The notes under the pieces are model-generated. The model was not told where the DNA came from. It did not search any database and saw only the letters and a list, made by a program, of their open reading frames with translations. From Jaapia argillacea MUCL 33604 (taxonomy: Eukaryota > Basidiomycota > Agaricomycetes > Jaapiales > Jaapiaceae), in assembly GCA_000697665.1 (NCBI GenBank), contig KL197750.1, positions 168,842-232,841 on the forward strand: a stretch of 64,000 nucleotides of DNA, read 5' to 3'. Position 1 is the stretch's first letter. Every line of letters begins with the position of its first letter. A program made the position numbers and the translations under genes. Shown piece after piece: positions 33,666 to 48,039 of this stretch.

Positions 33666-34523
33666 AGCAGTTTAAATACGACGCTAGAAAGCCGACAGAT
33701 CTTCAAAGGAGGACGCGGATTGGGGAGTCCGACATGGATGCAACTCGGACTTGTACGGTATGTGGTGGATTGTCGAAGGCGATCTGGGGGACTCGGGCAG
33801 TTGGTGGACCCACGTACAGTCACACCATTTTGATTGCCCATGGGAATGCGGTCTGTCCGCAGGCGATGTACGGCCTCAATGACGAGAGTATCGCATCCGA
33901 GCGAAGACCACGATTGTCTATCAATGCCAATCAGAAGTGAAGCATAAGCAGTGCCTTCACGAAGCCGCCCAACAAATTCCGGAGTTCTGATTCACATCCT
34001 CCAAAGTAACCTTAATCGAAATGTACCATCGGGATAGCAACGAAAGTATTCAAGATTCCGTTTTACAAAGACCTCCGTAGAAAAAGCAAGTGGATCTCTG
34101 GCAGTGAAACGAGCAGTGCACACAACTGATGGCGATGGCGGGAGGACCGAGACGGACTTTGCCGAATGCGACTTCTTTCTCCAAACCTCCAAGAGCAAGT
34201 GGATGCCTTGTACATTGAGGGATCATGCTCCAGCCCGCATGGCACAATGCCCCGCCTACGAATAGCGCTTGTACTTTCGATGTTTCTTCTGGATAGCTTC
34301 TGGGTTCTTGTCGGGCTCCAGGTTCGCCGTTCATTGGTCGGAGTCCGATGTGGACTGACCAAAAGCCTTCAAACTAGATTATCCCTATCGACACGAAAAG
34401 GTTAATGTGGGTTCCCATTCTTGTCGGAGGAAGGTGGAAATATACAAATCGCTCATCACTTCATAAACCGTCTCCGGTGAACAGGGTTAGACCAACAAAC
34501 CGACACACGAAGTCCTCTCTACA
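33666..34523. promoter_or_regulatory. Shared divergent promoter region (reductase / monooxygenase)
   Basis: 858 bp between the start codons of the A-T-R reductase and the flavin monooxygenase. No open frame here has a known domain. The arrangement would allow co-regulation. No operator could be fixed by eye. Confidence 0.5.
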
Positions 34524-37027
<2,504 letters not shown>

Positions 37028-37419
37028 TCATTAGATCGGGGACGTTTCCATTACGTTGTCCATTCATTCGACTCCATATTCTTGTAATTCTTTATTCATT
37101 TACCAATGTAGATCACCACCAATCGAAGTAAACACCTCTGCCCCCTATCTGTACGCTTGGGACGTCACGATTGCGCAAAGGTTCCACTTCATCAGGACTT
37201 GGAGATGGCAAAACCTTCAACGTTGCAGTACCTGAGAGGGAGGCCGTTTCAACAGAACGTTCAAGATCAGGAGTCATCAATTAGCGTACACTAAAGTCGT
37301 AACAAACAGACTATTCGTCAAGATTCGTGGCAAGAAACACAACAGACAAACATTACGAGGCTTAAAACACCTCTACCCAAAAAAGCACAACAAGGTCAAG
37401 CAAGGAAGTGAACAACATC
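37028..37419. other. Convergent 3' intergenic region
   Basis: 392 bp of A/T-rich 3' flank between the monooxygenase and the transporter; no gene is seen. Confidence 0.5.
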
Positions 37420-39720
37420 TCACGCGGGACTGTCCCTCTTCTCTTCATCAACACGTACAGAAGCATTCGACGATCCAGGCACTTTCTCGCTCGGAACAGG
37501 CACTTCATCATCTTCAATCATAGCTTCGTCCCTTCCTGCACCTTCTTCGAAGGCAGTCTTATGCTTCTCAAAGTGGGACGAGTGGTTCCTGTACACATGA
37601 CCAGCAGCAGGTTAGATTTTGGGTGAGAGGGAGGGGGTTTAAGGAAGAAGCAGGAAGGAAGACGCACTCGGGACCGATAAGAGTGATGAAGATCACGAAA
37701 GCGGCGACGACTCCAATGAAAATACCCTGGACTTTTGCGTAATCGGGTACAATGGTGGTTTTACCATTCTGCACAAGTGTAGTCTTCATATTCTCGCCGC
37801 CAGCTGCATAAAGAAATGAGTTGTTTAATATCAGTGGAAAAACGAGAAATATTGGGTTGAACGCACTGGCTTCAATTTGAGCAGAGGCGGAAGAGACCAT
37901 CTATTATAAGGATACGAACATAAGCTAAAGCGGTTGATCTCGAGCATGAGGAGATGGGTAGCTTACGTTCCCGACTTGGTATGCGACACCTGGGAAAGTG
38001 GCACGGAAAGCAGGTGGTGACATCTCAGCCAACTGAATGGGAATCTATATCACGCCCAGTGAAAATGAGCGTCATGAAGCGAAAAAATGGGGGGGGTGAC
38101 AAGGGTTTGAACTTACGACACCCCATGCGCCTTGTACACCAAACTGTATCCAGAAGGCACCAGCTGAGAGACCCCCGAAGGAGGAGGGTATGATCCAGAG
38201 AGGGATGAACGCTCCAATGAGGACGACGAAAATGCTAACGGGTGGAAGTAAGGAGATAAGCGGAGATACGAACGAGAGGAGTCAGGGAGACGAACATGAT
38301 TGTGAGCCTGCGACCGAGGTATTGAGATAGGAACCCTGCCAAGGCACCACCGCTGGATGAAATCGTTAGTCTTGACGGCTTGAACGGGAGAGATTATGTG
38401 GGTGGGGAACACTTACGCGATAGCACCCTATTGAAGTGACGTTAGCGAGGAGCATCAAAGAGGAAAATGGTAGTAACGTACACAATTTCCAATAATAGTA
38501 GCTACAGTTGCGTTATGAGACGAGAAACCCTTTGACGTTTGAAGATAGGTGGGATACAGGTCCTGGGATCCGTGAGAGAGGAAATTGAAGCCTGTAAGTA
38601 AGTCAAGAGTGAGTCTCACATAACGAGCAAAGGAGATCAGGGGCGAACGTACCAGTCATCAACAATACAGCATAAATACACAATAACCAATGAGTCTTCA
38701 ACATCTCCTTCGTCTCGTGGAAGAAGATTTGAGTCTTCCTCTTCGCACTCCTATTAATGCCCTTTGCCCTTTCAATCTCCTTGGCCCTCAAGAACACGGC
38801 GCTCTCAGGCAAACAAGCTCGGATACAAGCGGCAAACGCGCTGATTCCACTGGCACACCAGAACAAACTCCTCCATGTTTGAGGGGTCTCGGGAACGAGG
38901 TACAAGTAGATCACAGCGGCGAGCAAGTACCCCACGGCGTATCCTTGCTGGAGAACACCGCTTGCAAGACCACGAGCTTCGACTGGAAGGTTCTCGAGGG
39001 CGGTGGAAGCTGCTAGACCCCAGATTCCGCCCATACCGATACCGAAGAGGGAACGAACGGCGAGGAACTCATTAAAGGTGTTCACAAAGCCTGATCCGAG
39101 CTCGAGGACTGAGACGATGAGGAGGTTGATGACCAGGGGCCATTTGCGGCCGAAACGGTCAGATATGATGCCAAAGATGACGGCTCCCAGTGAACGGAAG
39201 AGCAGCGTGAGCGTTATTGAGGTCGTCTACAAAGAAAAGGCGTCAGATTGGACGGTGACCAAAAGATGAAGACCGGTCGGACGATCTGAGTGCGATGGCC
39301 AAGTCCGCGAGGCGAGAATTTGGAAAAGATGTCAAGGGATGAAATCACTCACAATGGCATGTGTCGATTTGCCAAACTGCTCCTGTAGACGAGTGACGCT
39401 GAGCGATACACTGAAGAAGTCAATGGCGTCGCAGGTCCATGCCAGCCACCTAAACGGTAATCGAAACGGTGATTAGAGTTGTTGTCACAAATAATGACGA
39501 GCTGCATGTCCGCTGCATCCGCGCCTAAGCAGGATCGACAGACTGCGCACGGACCAAGCATGCCCAACCGGGGTAAAATATGAAATAAAAAGGAGACTAA
39601 CCCAGAAAAGAACATCGCCCATTGAATCCAAGTCAACGACGCCAACACCTCGAGAAGTGGGCGACCTCCTCGCCGTTTCTCCTTCTGAGGGATGAGGTTA
39701 CGCAAAAAGTAAGGGGCCAT
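37420..39720 (-). CDS. JEN1: Jen1-type carboxylate/proton symporter (MFS)
   Basis: A multi-exon gene from MAPYFLRNLIPQKEK at 39720 to a stop at 37420, about 520 residues with the twelve-helix MFS layout. The Jen family signature NxxS/THxS/TQDxxxT is present as NFLSHGSQDLYPT, encoded near 38,540-38,580. Other family blocks are TTSITLTLLFRSLGAVIFG, the MFS loop SDRFGRKWPLV, and AVRSLFGIGMGGIWGLA. The cytosolic C terminus is charged (HSSHFEKHKTAFEEG, VDEEKRDSPA). Jen proteins import lactate, pyruvate or dicarboxylates with protons across the plasma membrane. Its place next to an acid-activating reductase suggests it may supply or export an organic acid, but that is inference. The symbol is given by family only. 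Confidence 0.9.
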
Positions 39721-41500
39721 GGTTGACGGTAGGGCTCAGATTGCAATCACACGGGCTCCCGTATTTTTATAGGGAAGCTGCCAGCCATCTGACCTCCAAC
39801 GCTTCGAAGTCCCACCCCGCGCCATTCAGGCACAAGAAGAGTACCTTTTGCCGTTCTGAGCCGCCCCGGCCCCGCTTCTCCGCTCTCGCTTCATTGCTGG
39901 TCGCTGCATCCCTCGGCTTCACTTTGTCCCTTGCTCGCCGTTGGCTACAACGATGGCTCATTTATCTTCAGAGTTAGATCCTGGCCCAGCAAACAAGAGG
40001 CGATACTCTGTCTCGAAACACAGTAAACCTGTGAGGAGGTTGCACAGGTCGTATCCACGGGACGCCCATTCAAAGATCGAGCCAAAGATCGGCCATAGCA
40101 TTTGTATTCCACTTCAACTCTCGCATCGTTTGCAGCAATTCATCGGAGATGGACTCCTCTTCCACTGGAGGTTCGACTCCAGTGGTGTATCTGAAGTTTT
40201 CACCTGTGGAGAGCCACGGCCCCGTCGACCTCATTGAAGTGTACTTCTCCTTGTCCATAGTTCATTTCTGGCACTGAAGCCCTCGAACTTCGTCGCAACC
40301 AAACGGTTCTTCTGCCTAGATCTCCCTGATGTCACCACCATCAATTATTCAAACGGTTGGCTCCGATACCCAACACCTCCACATTCATTCATTCAGGCTC
40401 AATAATCGCACCATTCCATCCTCCGTCTAACTTCACCAAGTCATCTGCACTTCAACCAAGGCCTCGTCAAACGGTCTGGTCGATATCTCCACAATTTTCC
40501 TTCGTCTAGAGCATACCCCATGGGGATCCCCTCATCCTCTACACATGGAATCCCCCGCTGGTTTCATCTTTTGGACCCCCGTGCATTCAAAGCTTATCAC
40601 GGTTGTGATCCGTACATCAACCTTCAACCCTAATCCGAGCCCGAGAAGGTCGAGTATCGCTGATGCACAAGTTCGCATCATCTACCATCAATGCGTCACC
40701 ATTGACACCGCTTCTTGGCTGTTCTCCGAAGATCTGTCACTAGCAATAGTTGACAACCCAGCGGAGCTTCCTTGTGGCCGCGACTACTTGGAAAACCGGA
40801 AATTCGGCGTTCCAAAATTTACGTTCGCTTGTCCATGTTGGAAGATGCGGAGGCGTTGGTCTGGTTTTGCAATCTCGACCGCGCGCAGCGAGGCTTCCGC
40901 CGTTCATTACGCTCCCCCAAAATATCCCCGAATTTACAGCTCATTCTTTTTCAAAGCTCTTAACGACACCTCCCCGTGTCTTCGTTCGCCGGCAGTAGAG
41001 CATTGTCTCCGTCAACTCCAGCGAGCTGCTTTTTAGCTGTCTCCAACGACTGGTGGAAATTTTGCCGCCTCATCTACTGTTGGAGAGGGGCCTCCGAGTC
41101 TCGAGGGTGGTGCCGCGATTTGCTTCGAATTCGAGTCGGCTTCTGAATCAACGCTAACGTCGAGGTGGAAAAATACCCGCCTTAACTGTGTTTCGTGGCT
41201 CAAACTTGTTGAGGAAAACGAAGGTATGTGGGATGGAGCCTCACCGGTACATGTATTTGCAAGTCTTACTACGGGGCCTCTGATGTGAGCGATGCGACTC
41301 CGAGTCATTGTTCAAATTACGGTGATCTGATAATGAATCAGGAAAGTGCGAGGCGGCCTTGGTCCGATGCTCCCGAATCGAAGGGCAAGGGGAGGGATGG
41401 CATTCCACAAGCCTGAGATTTGCCCGATGGACTACATAAAGATGAGGTTGCATACAATTGAAGGAGACCAAAACAAGACAGAAATGTCCGCCTCCCTTCA
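39721..41500. other. Stretch without a recognisable gene
   Basis: About 1.8 kb. The longest open frame (40,545-41,036 plus, 163 codons) is overlapped by two other frames and shows no domain. The left part is the Jen1 promoter. No RNA gene or repeat was recognised. Confidence 0.45.
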
Positions 41501-42560
41501 TCAACGCCCTTTACTGGAATAAACCTTTCCCGACGGATTGTTCGCTGATGGTGGTACATTCTCTCCCTCGGGCTCCTCTCCCTCCACTACAAACTTCCGA
41601 TTCGACTCGGGAGCTGTCGAAGTTAGTGAGGGAGGATTTTGCCCTTCGGTAGCCAAAGGTGGTTTGTGAGAAGCGCGATTTTGAGTGTTAAGTGAACACA
41701 GCAGTTCTTGGGCTGCGATGGCGATCTGCTTTGATGGTGGAACGCAGGGCGTGAAGATTGCCGCAGCGTCAGTAGCTGGCCCCCCATTAGTTTTCAAAGC
41801 CTTCCTGGACAGAGCTACGAGATTGGCATGTGTAAGTTGATTGAGATGATTCGCCGGGACGAGTTTGGCCATCCGTGGACCTAGGTAACGGCTCTTCACC
41901 ATGTCCCCAAGGTCCACGAGAAGCTGAGTCAAGGGCGGATTATCGATAACTACGACGGTGTCGAACGGGCCATCGGGTCCGAGAAAATAGGTTCTACCCT
42001 GGCGGCTATCGAAGATTTCTGCCAGGTCGCCCGGTGTTTGATTGGTTTTGGAGTGACGGAGGACGAGAAAAAGTAGAACCCAGTAGTACGATTCGAGGTC
42101 GTGACAACATTGATGCTCCAGGTAGGGACGTGTCAGTCGATTCATCGAAATGAATTGGATCATTCCCTATGTTAAGCAATAAGTGTGTGACATACAATTG
42201 AACGCACGATTTATACTCACTTTGACGCCGCATCCTCCCTCTGGTGTGTCTTTCCCCGACAATGAAACCGTGGGATCGAGTGGCATAAACTCCTTCGCTT
42301 TCGCAGGATTTTCGCTGATGAGCGCATTATTCATGACATCTCCATCGATAGGGTCAGCCTTGGCCATGTTTTCGTTTCCCAGAGCAGGGTAAGAACTTCA
42401 ACTACAAAAGGAAGGGTACCAAGGACGGCGGAGAGAAGACTGGACTCACTGGCGAGTCTTCAAGTTGAGTGCTTATGCAACGGGATACCAACAAAGGGCA
42501 AGACAACTCAACAACACAAGTGGCTTGGAACAGGGGAAATAAGATACCCCCGGATGTGGC
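41501..42560 (-). pseudogene. FunK1 kinase, 5'-truncated tandem copy
   Basis: A shortened duplicate of the FunK1 gene at 42935-45403. The C-terminal part is well kept (IQFISMNRLTRPYLEHQCCHDLESYYWVLLFLVLRH, AAAIFTPCVPPSKQIAIAAQ, EGENVPPSANNPSGKV) and the exon before it has GGCGVKV. The segment that should read GLIHRDVSVNN reads like DPIDGDVMNN, so the catalytic HRD is lost, and the DP in the activation region is altered too. Upstream, homology fades out near 42,560 (a faint VSRCISTQL-like match). The N-terminal domain is absent. It is therefore a decaying copy; a short C-terminal peptide might still be made. Confidence 0.8.
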
Positions 42561-42934
42561 AGGCATTATATACGCATTCTGTGGTCGTGGTCCGAGCAAA
42601 GCCACAGAAGTACCGATGTGACCTAACGGTGTGACCATGTCGGGGGGCGCACAGCAATGTTCGCCTACGGATTTTATGGACGAACGAGGAGGAAGAGCAG
42701 GGAGGGCCCCATGGTCCAGAATCATGATACGCGCAGCCCCGAACATACAATAAGAATAAGGCCTTGAACGCCTGAGTGACTTGCGATTGCCACCAGTGGT
42801 TAGAGTTGGTACAGATGGATTAATCCATATTCTAGAAACAGTCGAATACTTATTTGCTACAGAACTACGTATGAGGTGGTGTACAATTGAAGAAGACCAT
42901 AATAATACTATAATAGAGGAATGTCCGCCTCCCT
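42561..42934. other. Spacer between FunK1 copies
   Basis: No match to the neighbouring kinase gene could be seen here and no other domain. It probably marks the edge of the duplication and the 3' flank of the intact copy. Confidence 0.4.
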
Positions 42935-45403
42935 TCACCGACGCCTCTTACTCAAAGAAACCTTTCCCGACGGATCGTTCGCTGCTGGTGGTACATTCTC
43001 TCCCTCCAGCTCCTCTCCCTCCACTTCGACAAACTTCCTCTTCGACCCACGGCTCGTCGAAGTTACTGAGGGAAGGTTTCCTCCTTCGGTAGCCAAAGGA
43101 GCTCTACGAGAAGCACGAGTTGCAGTGTGCAGCGAATAAAGCACATCTTGGGCCGCGACGGCGATCTGCTTTGATGGTGGGATGCAGGGCGTGAAGATTG
43201 CCGCAGCGTCAGCAGTCGGCCAACCCGGAGTGCCCAAAGCTTTCCTGAAAACTGCCACGACGTTGGCATGGGTAAGCTGATTGAACATGTGGGGCGCAAG
43301 CGGAAAGAATGCTTCAACAGTTTCCTGGTCTTTGTAATGACTCATCACCAGTGTGCCTAGGTCCAGGAGGAGCCGAGTCAATGGCGGATTATTGGCAACG
43401 ACGACGGACCTGAAGGGGCCATTGGCACCGAAAAACGAGGTTTTGCCCGCCTCATTATCGAATATTTTTGCGAGGTCATCTAGGGTTCGGTTGGTTTTGG
43501 AGTGACGGAGGATGAGAAAGAGAAGAGTCCAGTAATATGATTCCAGATCATGCCAAGATTGATGTTCTAGGTCGGGACGTGCCAGTCGATTCATCGAAAT
43601 AAATTGAATCGTTCCCTAGGTTGAACAGAAAACAATAAGTGTGTGATACCCAATTGAACGCGCGACCTATACTCACTGTGACCCCGCACCCTTCCTCTGG
43701 TTTATCTTTCTCCGAAAACGAAAACTCAGGATCAATCATAAACCCCTTCGCGCCATTCTCTTTCGCGGGATTTGCGCTGATGAGCACATTATTCACGCTG
43801 ACATCGCGGTGGATAAGGCCGGCCTTGACCATGTTTTCGTGACCTAGAACAAGATAAGAAAAGCGAAGGGAAGGGGGACGGCGAGACTCACCTATAATTG
43901 CGTCGAGAAGACACTCGACCAGCTGGCGAGTACTTGAGAACTTATGCAACGGGATACCGACGGAGAGCAAGACAGCTCGATGATGCCTCCGTTTCCTATA
44001 TTTCCCTGGTGCAAAGTTGGGGACGCGAGTGTGGTGGAAAGGATCGTCCCCGTGTTTACCAAGGTCAACGTCTCGGTCCATTCTGGCGACGCCAAATGGA
44101 AGGGTCCCCGGGCAGTCGTTTGTTCGGCCATAGATTTCGTCGTAGATCTCTCCCTCTGATCTCCAACCATCCTCTCGCCATGCGTCCTTAAGAACAGCGA
44201 ACTCAACGTCATCCGATCTCGCACGGACTGCTAGCCAAGTTCGCGTCCCTCGTCCGAAAAGGGACTTTGGACTGAACAGCGGGGGTCCAACGGAGAGAAA
44301 TACCTCGTTGTCGTTACTTCCAGTGGCCATGGGTACCAAAATCCGGCGGGAATCTGCGACGTTCGGGGGTTGATCGACAAGTCCACGACGGAAGGCCTCT
44401 GCGCATGCCTGCTGAACGAGCTCCCCTTCAGCAGGAGATGTCACACATAGAGTCGCAGTGACGTCGACCCCACGTCCCTCCTGGCCCACACAATCGATGC
44501 GAACGAGGAAATCGGCTAGTGTCTCTGGGTAATCGATATAGTTGAAGCGCCTGGTCACCACCCAAGCGGAGCGATCCCATCGATAGAAGCGACAGAAGTG
44601 GCCGAAGATTCCGACGCCGAAAATGAAGCATCGAGGCTTTGCCTTGGTCATCTGACATGCGTAGTCGTGGAACTGTGAGAGATTCTTTTGGTGGGCGACC
44701 CTGTTATTATACATTGCGACACTATCGCCTATGAAGGGGTCGTCCATGGCATCCTTCTTGACTTCAATAAACACGTCCCCGAAGATCCATTCTTCCGACC
44801 TCGGGGTGCCCGTTGGAAAGATAATGATATCCACTGCTGTCTCCCTTCCATCTTGCTCAGCCCGCTTGCTGGAGCGATTACGTATGGAAAGAGAGCTGGA
44901 TTCCCCGTCTTCTGTCATCCAGGAGCATGCCTTGGTCATTGCCCTCACCTAGAATCAATTTATCAGCCTCAGGGGGGAGAAAATCGGGGCGATATGCCAC
45001 GCACTAGCGGATTATACATGACGGTCTCTGACTCGTCAATGGGAATCTTTTCTTTGGTGAATACGTTTCGCAAGTCAGCGGCGAAGGAGGCAGGAGGGGT
45101 CTTCCCAGCGTAAGCCTCCGGGGCCGTTGGAAAGCATTCTGAGAAGAACTCCTCAAGCTCAACAGGGCCTATGAGATAAGGGTGCGAATCATGACCTAAT
45201 TCAGCGCGATCGATGTCGACTTCAGGCAGCTGCGAGGCATGCTGAGCTTTAGTCTGATATTTTATGTGGAGTAGCACGGGCGGAGCAGGAGGAGGAACCG
45301 TGTGAGGAGGTACGGGGGGCGCAGGTGGAATCGAGGAGGGAGGAGACGGTGGTGGCGAAGTTAGTGGCGATGACGGTGGAACGGCGTCAAGATGAGAACT
45401 CAT
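42935..45403 (-). CDS. FunK1-type fungal protein kinase
   Basis: Four exons (45403-45005, 44948-43892, 43843-43677, 43615-42935) join in frame to 767 residues. Residues 5-50 are a proline-rich low-complexity stretch (SPPPSPPSSIPPAPPVPP). The N-terminal domain has WIFGDVFIEVKKDAMDDPF and CFIFGVGIFGHFCRFYRWDRS, typical of FunK1 proteins. The kinase core shows the catalytic loop HRDVSVNNVLIS at about residues 500-511, a metal-binding Asp in KGFMIDPEFSF, and the ATP-lobe lysine probably in FAVLKDAW. The C terminus carries MNRLARPDLEHQSWHDLESYYW, a family hallmark. FunK1 kinases are expanded in Agaricomycetes and linked to multicellular development; the substrates are unknown. A truncated copy follows in tandem. 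Confidence 0.92.
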
Positions 45404-45977
45404 TGTGTCAGAATACCAGGAGTGGCTCAGCAAAGGGAAAATCAAGCACGCACGGATGTGGAAGGCATGTCGTTATATACTAATATTCCAGTGTGGACGC
45501 TGTGCTCGAAAGCCCTATTTTCCAAGCGAGCTCGCTTTGGCGTCCTACCTATACTGGTCATTTTGTGGTCGTTGCCAGTGAGCAAAGCCAGCGAACCACA
45601 TAGAAGCACCAATGTGACCGGTGTGACTATGAAGGTCCACCGGAGTCTGCCGAACTCTCCCACAGTCGTCTCCGATGATCTCTCCCCGTCCAAGTTGTCA
45701 TGGACGAGTTATAGTCTTGTCCTCGACGTGAATACTACGCTTTCCTGTGGGTTTCGCCTGCGATCCATCTCGAACATCGTCTAGGATGCGAGCCTAGGCC
45801 TATTTTGTAGTCTTTCCCTGAGGCGACATTCAACCAGTTAAGGAGGGATATATTAGGACCATGAGTGAAGCGCACAATTAGACCGTTTGAAACTATGGGT
45901 ATACCAACCATGAGACCCATGCAAAATTAACCAAGCATTCAGCTTCTGACTGCGATCTACCCCACTGGAGGAGCTCT
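45404..45977. other. Intergenic, no gene seen
   Basis: FunK1 upstream region and the 3' flank of the F-box gene. The open frames here (45,392-45,784 plus) have no domain. Confidence 0.4.
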
Positions 45978-47635
45978 TCAGGAGCGAACCTTCCTCGCCC
46001 GCCTCAGAAGGTATTCAACGTGCTTCCACCCATCATATATCTCTGTTCCCTCCAAGAAACCATCATGCACATCCCTATCATCCTTCGTGGTTATCGACCT
46101 GATGTTGGGAAAGATTTCCTCCAGGAATCTTGCCACATCTTCCGTCAAACCTGGAGGCGAATTACCCACCGACAGCGCCTACACGGAGGGATTGCGAATC
46201 TGTTCCCTTTCTACACCTGTATCCGAGCCCAGAAGTCGAGGGATAATCTTGGGTTCAATGACGATACCAAGGTACTTGAGGTTGGGACAGTACTTTGCGA
46301 AAAGGATGAGACCATCCAGAGTGATCCTCGATCCCGTCCCCCAACCCCCAGGCATCCCCAGCTCAATGTGTTCCACCTTCGGCCAAGCCGTCGCCATATC
46401 CCTCGTCTCGGCGTTTCCAATGTCGAAGGAACACGTCGCATCAATGCGGAGATACTTGAGTGTCGGAAATTTTAGCAGGGGCGCGATAAGCCTGGCGTCG
46501 AATACGTGGTGTTGTGAAGAACCAAGTCGGAGATCACGAGGTGTTTCCTCCTCGACGTTGAGAGTATGGAGGGCTGCTGAAGCTGCTCGCTGCAGTGCGG
46601 TGAAGCAATCCATCAAGCCAGGAGTAGCTGGCGGAGCTCCGAGTAGTAGGCTAAACCGACGTAGACGTGGGAAGTCCATGCATTGCAAAAAATCAACGCA
46701 GTGAGTCTCCGTCCGGCAATAGATAGTGAGGGATTCGAGTGATTGGAAAGGTATCCTGTTATGAGGGAGACCGAGCGCCACAATGTTGGTAAAGAGTGAC
46801 GCTTGAACGTCGGCGGGGTTTAGGGCGATGTCGAGTGATGTAAGATGGGGGAAGGAGGACAAATACAAGATGGCCTTGTCGGATAAAGGGAACGAGACTT
46901 GAAGAGAGCGCAGTCGTTGGAATTGGCACACGAAAGACGATATCTGTTGGCAGTCGAGAGTCTGGTGGCTGAAGATACGTAAGTCCTGTATGGGAGGCGC
47001 TGCGTCGAGGATGGATTGTAGATGGAGGAGTTCCCCAGCATCACCCCTAACATTGACGCGTAACAGCCGGGTTTTATCCCCGACAAACTGAGGTAGGTGG
47101 CAGAATAGCTCCGATGACACAGACCAAGCAAGCTCGCCTAAGTTTGGCAGCAAAGCGTTCGGTTTGTAGTCCAGCAGTGCTTGACAAACATCTGAATCGA
47201 CCCCACTAAAGGGAGATTCCCAGGATACACTAAACCGGCCGGAACGACGCTGGATTCCAAGCCGCCTCACTCGAGAAGCGTACGATTCGAACCTCACCCA
47301 ATCCAAGGGCGTTGGTGACCTGGTGAAGGCCTGACATGATGATAAATACGAAGGCGGCGACAGAATAAGAGGAGCCTCACGAATGTTCTGATTCGGACGG
47401 AACCCCAGTATGTTTCCCCAGTTCGTATCTCCCAAAGATCTTCAGGTAACGTCTTAAGAAGGGGGAGGATATTCTCCAACTCCTGCCATGACTCATCTAG
47501 ACCAACGTCAAGGAACCATCGACACGTCAACGCGAACGATATCGCAGTACGGTTTCGTCGCCGAAAGTCATGCTGGTCACAAGCCAACTCCGCGATATGG
47601 GCGAGGATATCGTGTACTTGTAGACAGCGATGCAT
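45978..47635 (-). CDS. F-box / leucine-rich-repeat protein
   Basis: The start is taken at 47635, giving MHRCLQVHDILAHIAELACD, a typical mushroom F-box-like N terminus (NRTAISFALTCRWFLDVGLDESWQEL). An intron of 68 bp (GTCCGA to GTCAG, about 47,397-47,330) joins it to a long LRR-like exon beginning RSPTPLDWVRFESYASRVR, with repeats such as LTSLDIALNPADVQASLF and LKYLRIDATCSF. The long frame ends at TAG at 46179. In the same frame beyond the stop lies a family-like C terminus (DVARFLEEIFPNIRSITT, WKHVEYLLRRARKVRS) to 45978. Either the stop is a recent nonsense change or the C-terminal part is no longer used. F-box proteins are substrate adaptors of SCF ubiquitin ligases; this one's target is unknown. 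Confidence 0.75.
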
Positions 47636-48039
47636 GTGGGAAGCGAACAAGGAGGCATAGCGCCCAATGATAACAGACAGGCAGCACCTGGGAGAATTTT
47701 TCAGACCGAGAGCGTTCCCAAGGCCGTTGCTACGGAAGGCCGTTATCGGGTATGGCTCGTTTGGGACAGCAGCAGCGAAAAGGGCGTTTTCGGCTCCGTA
47801 ATCTTTGTGGTATAGAGGGAGGCATATTGCGTAAATAGCATGGAGCACGGGAGGAGACACGATTCTGACGGGAATGGCACAAAGGACTTGAGCTTGAGAA
47901 TGAGGTTGACGAGTATGGGACTGATAACGACATGTGACCATGGTCACCTGACGTGACATGCATTCAATGCTGATTGTGGGGGTACAAATTACAGACGACT
48001 CCTTCTCTTTCTTTCCCATTCGCTTTCATCAAGGTTTAG
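47636..48039. other. Intergenic, no gene seen
   Basis: Upstream region of the F-box gene and the 3' flank of the epimerase-like gene. An open minus-strand frame continues upstream from the F-box start to 48019, but those residues lack family similarity, so I left them out. Confidence 0.4.

Noticed and set aside
46130-46185. A 34 bp intron in the first F-box gene that would remove the TAG
   Set aside because: It would start GTGTAG and end CCAG, but it is much shorter than the 50-70 bp introns elsewhere in the window and lacks a branch site.
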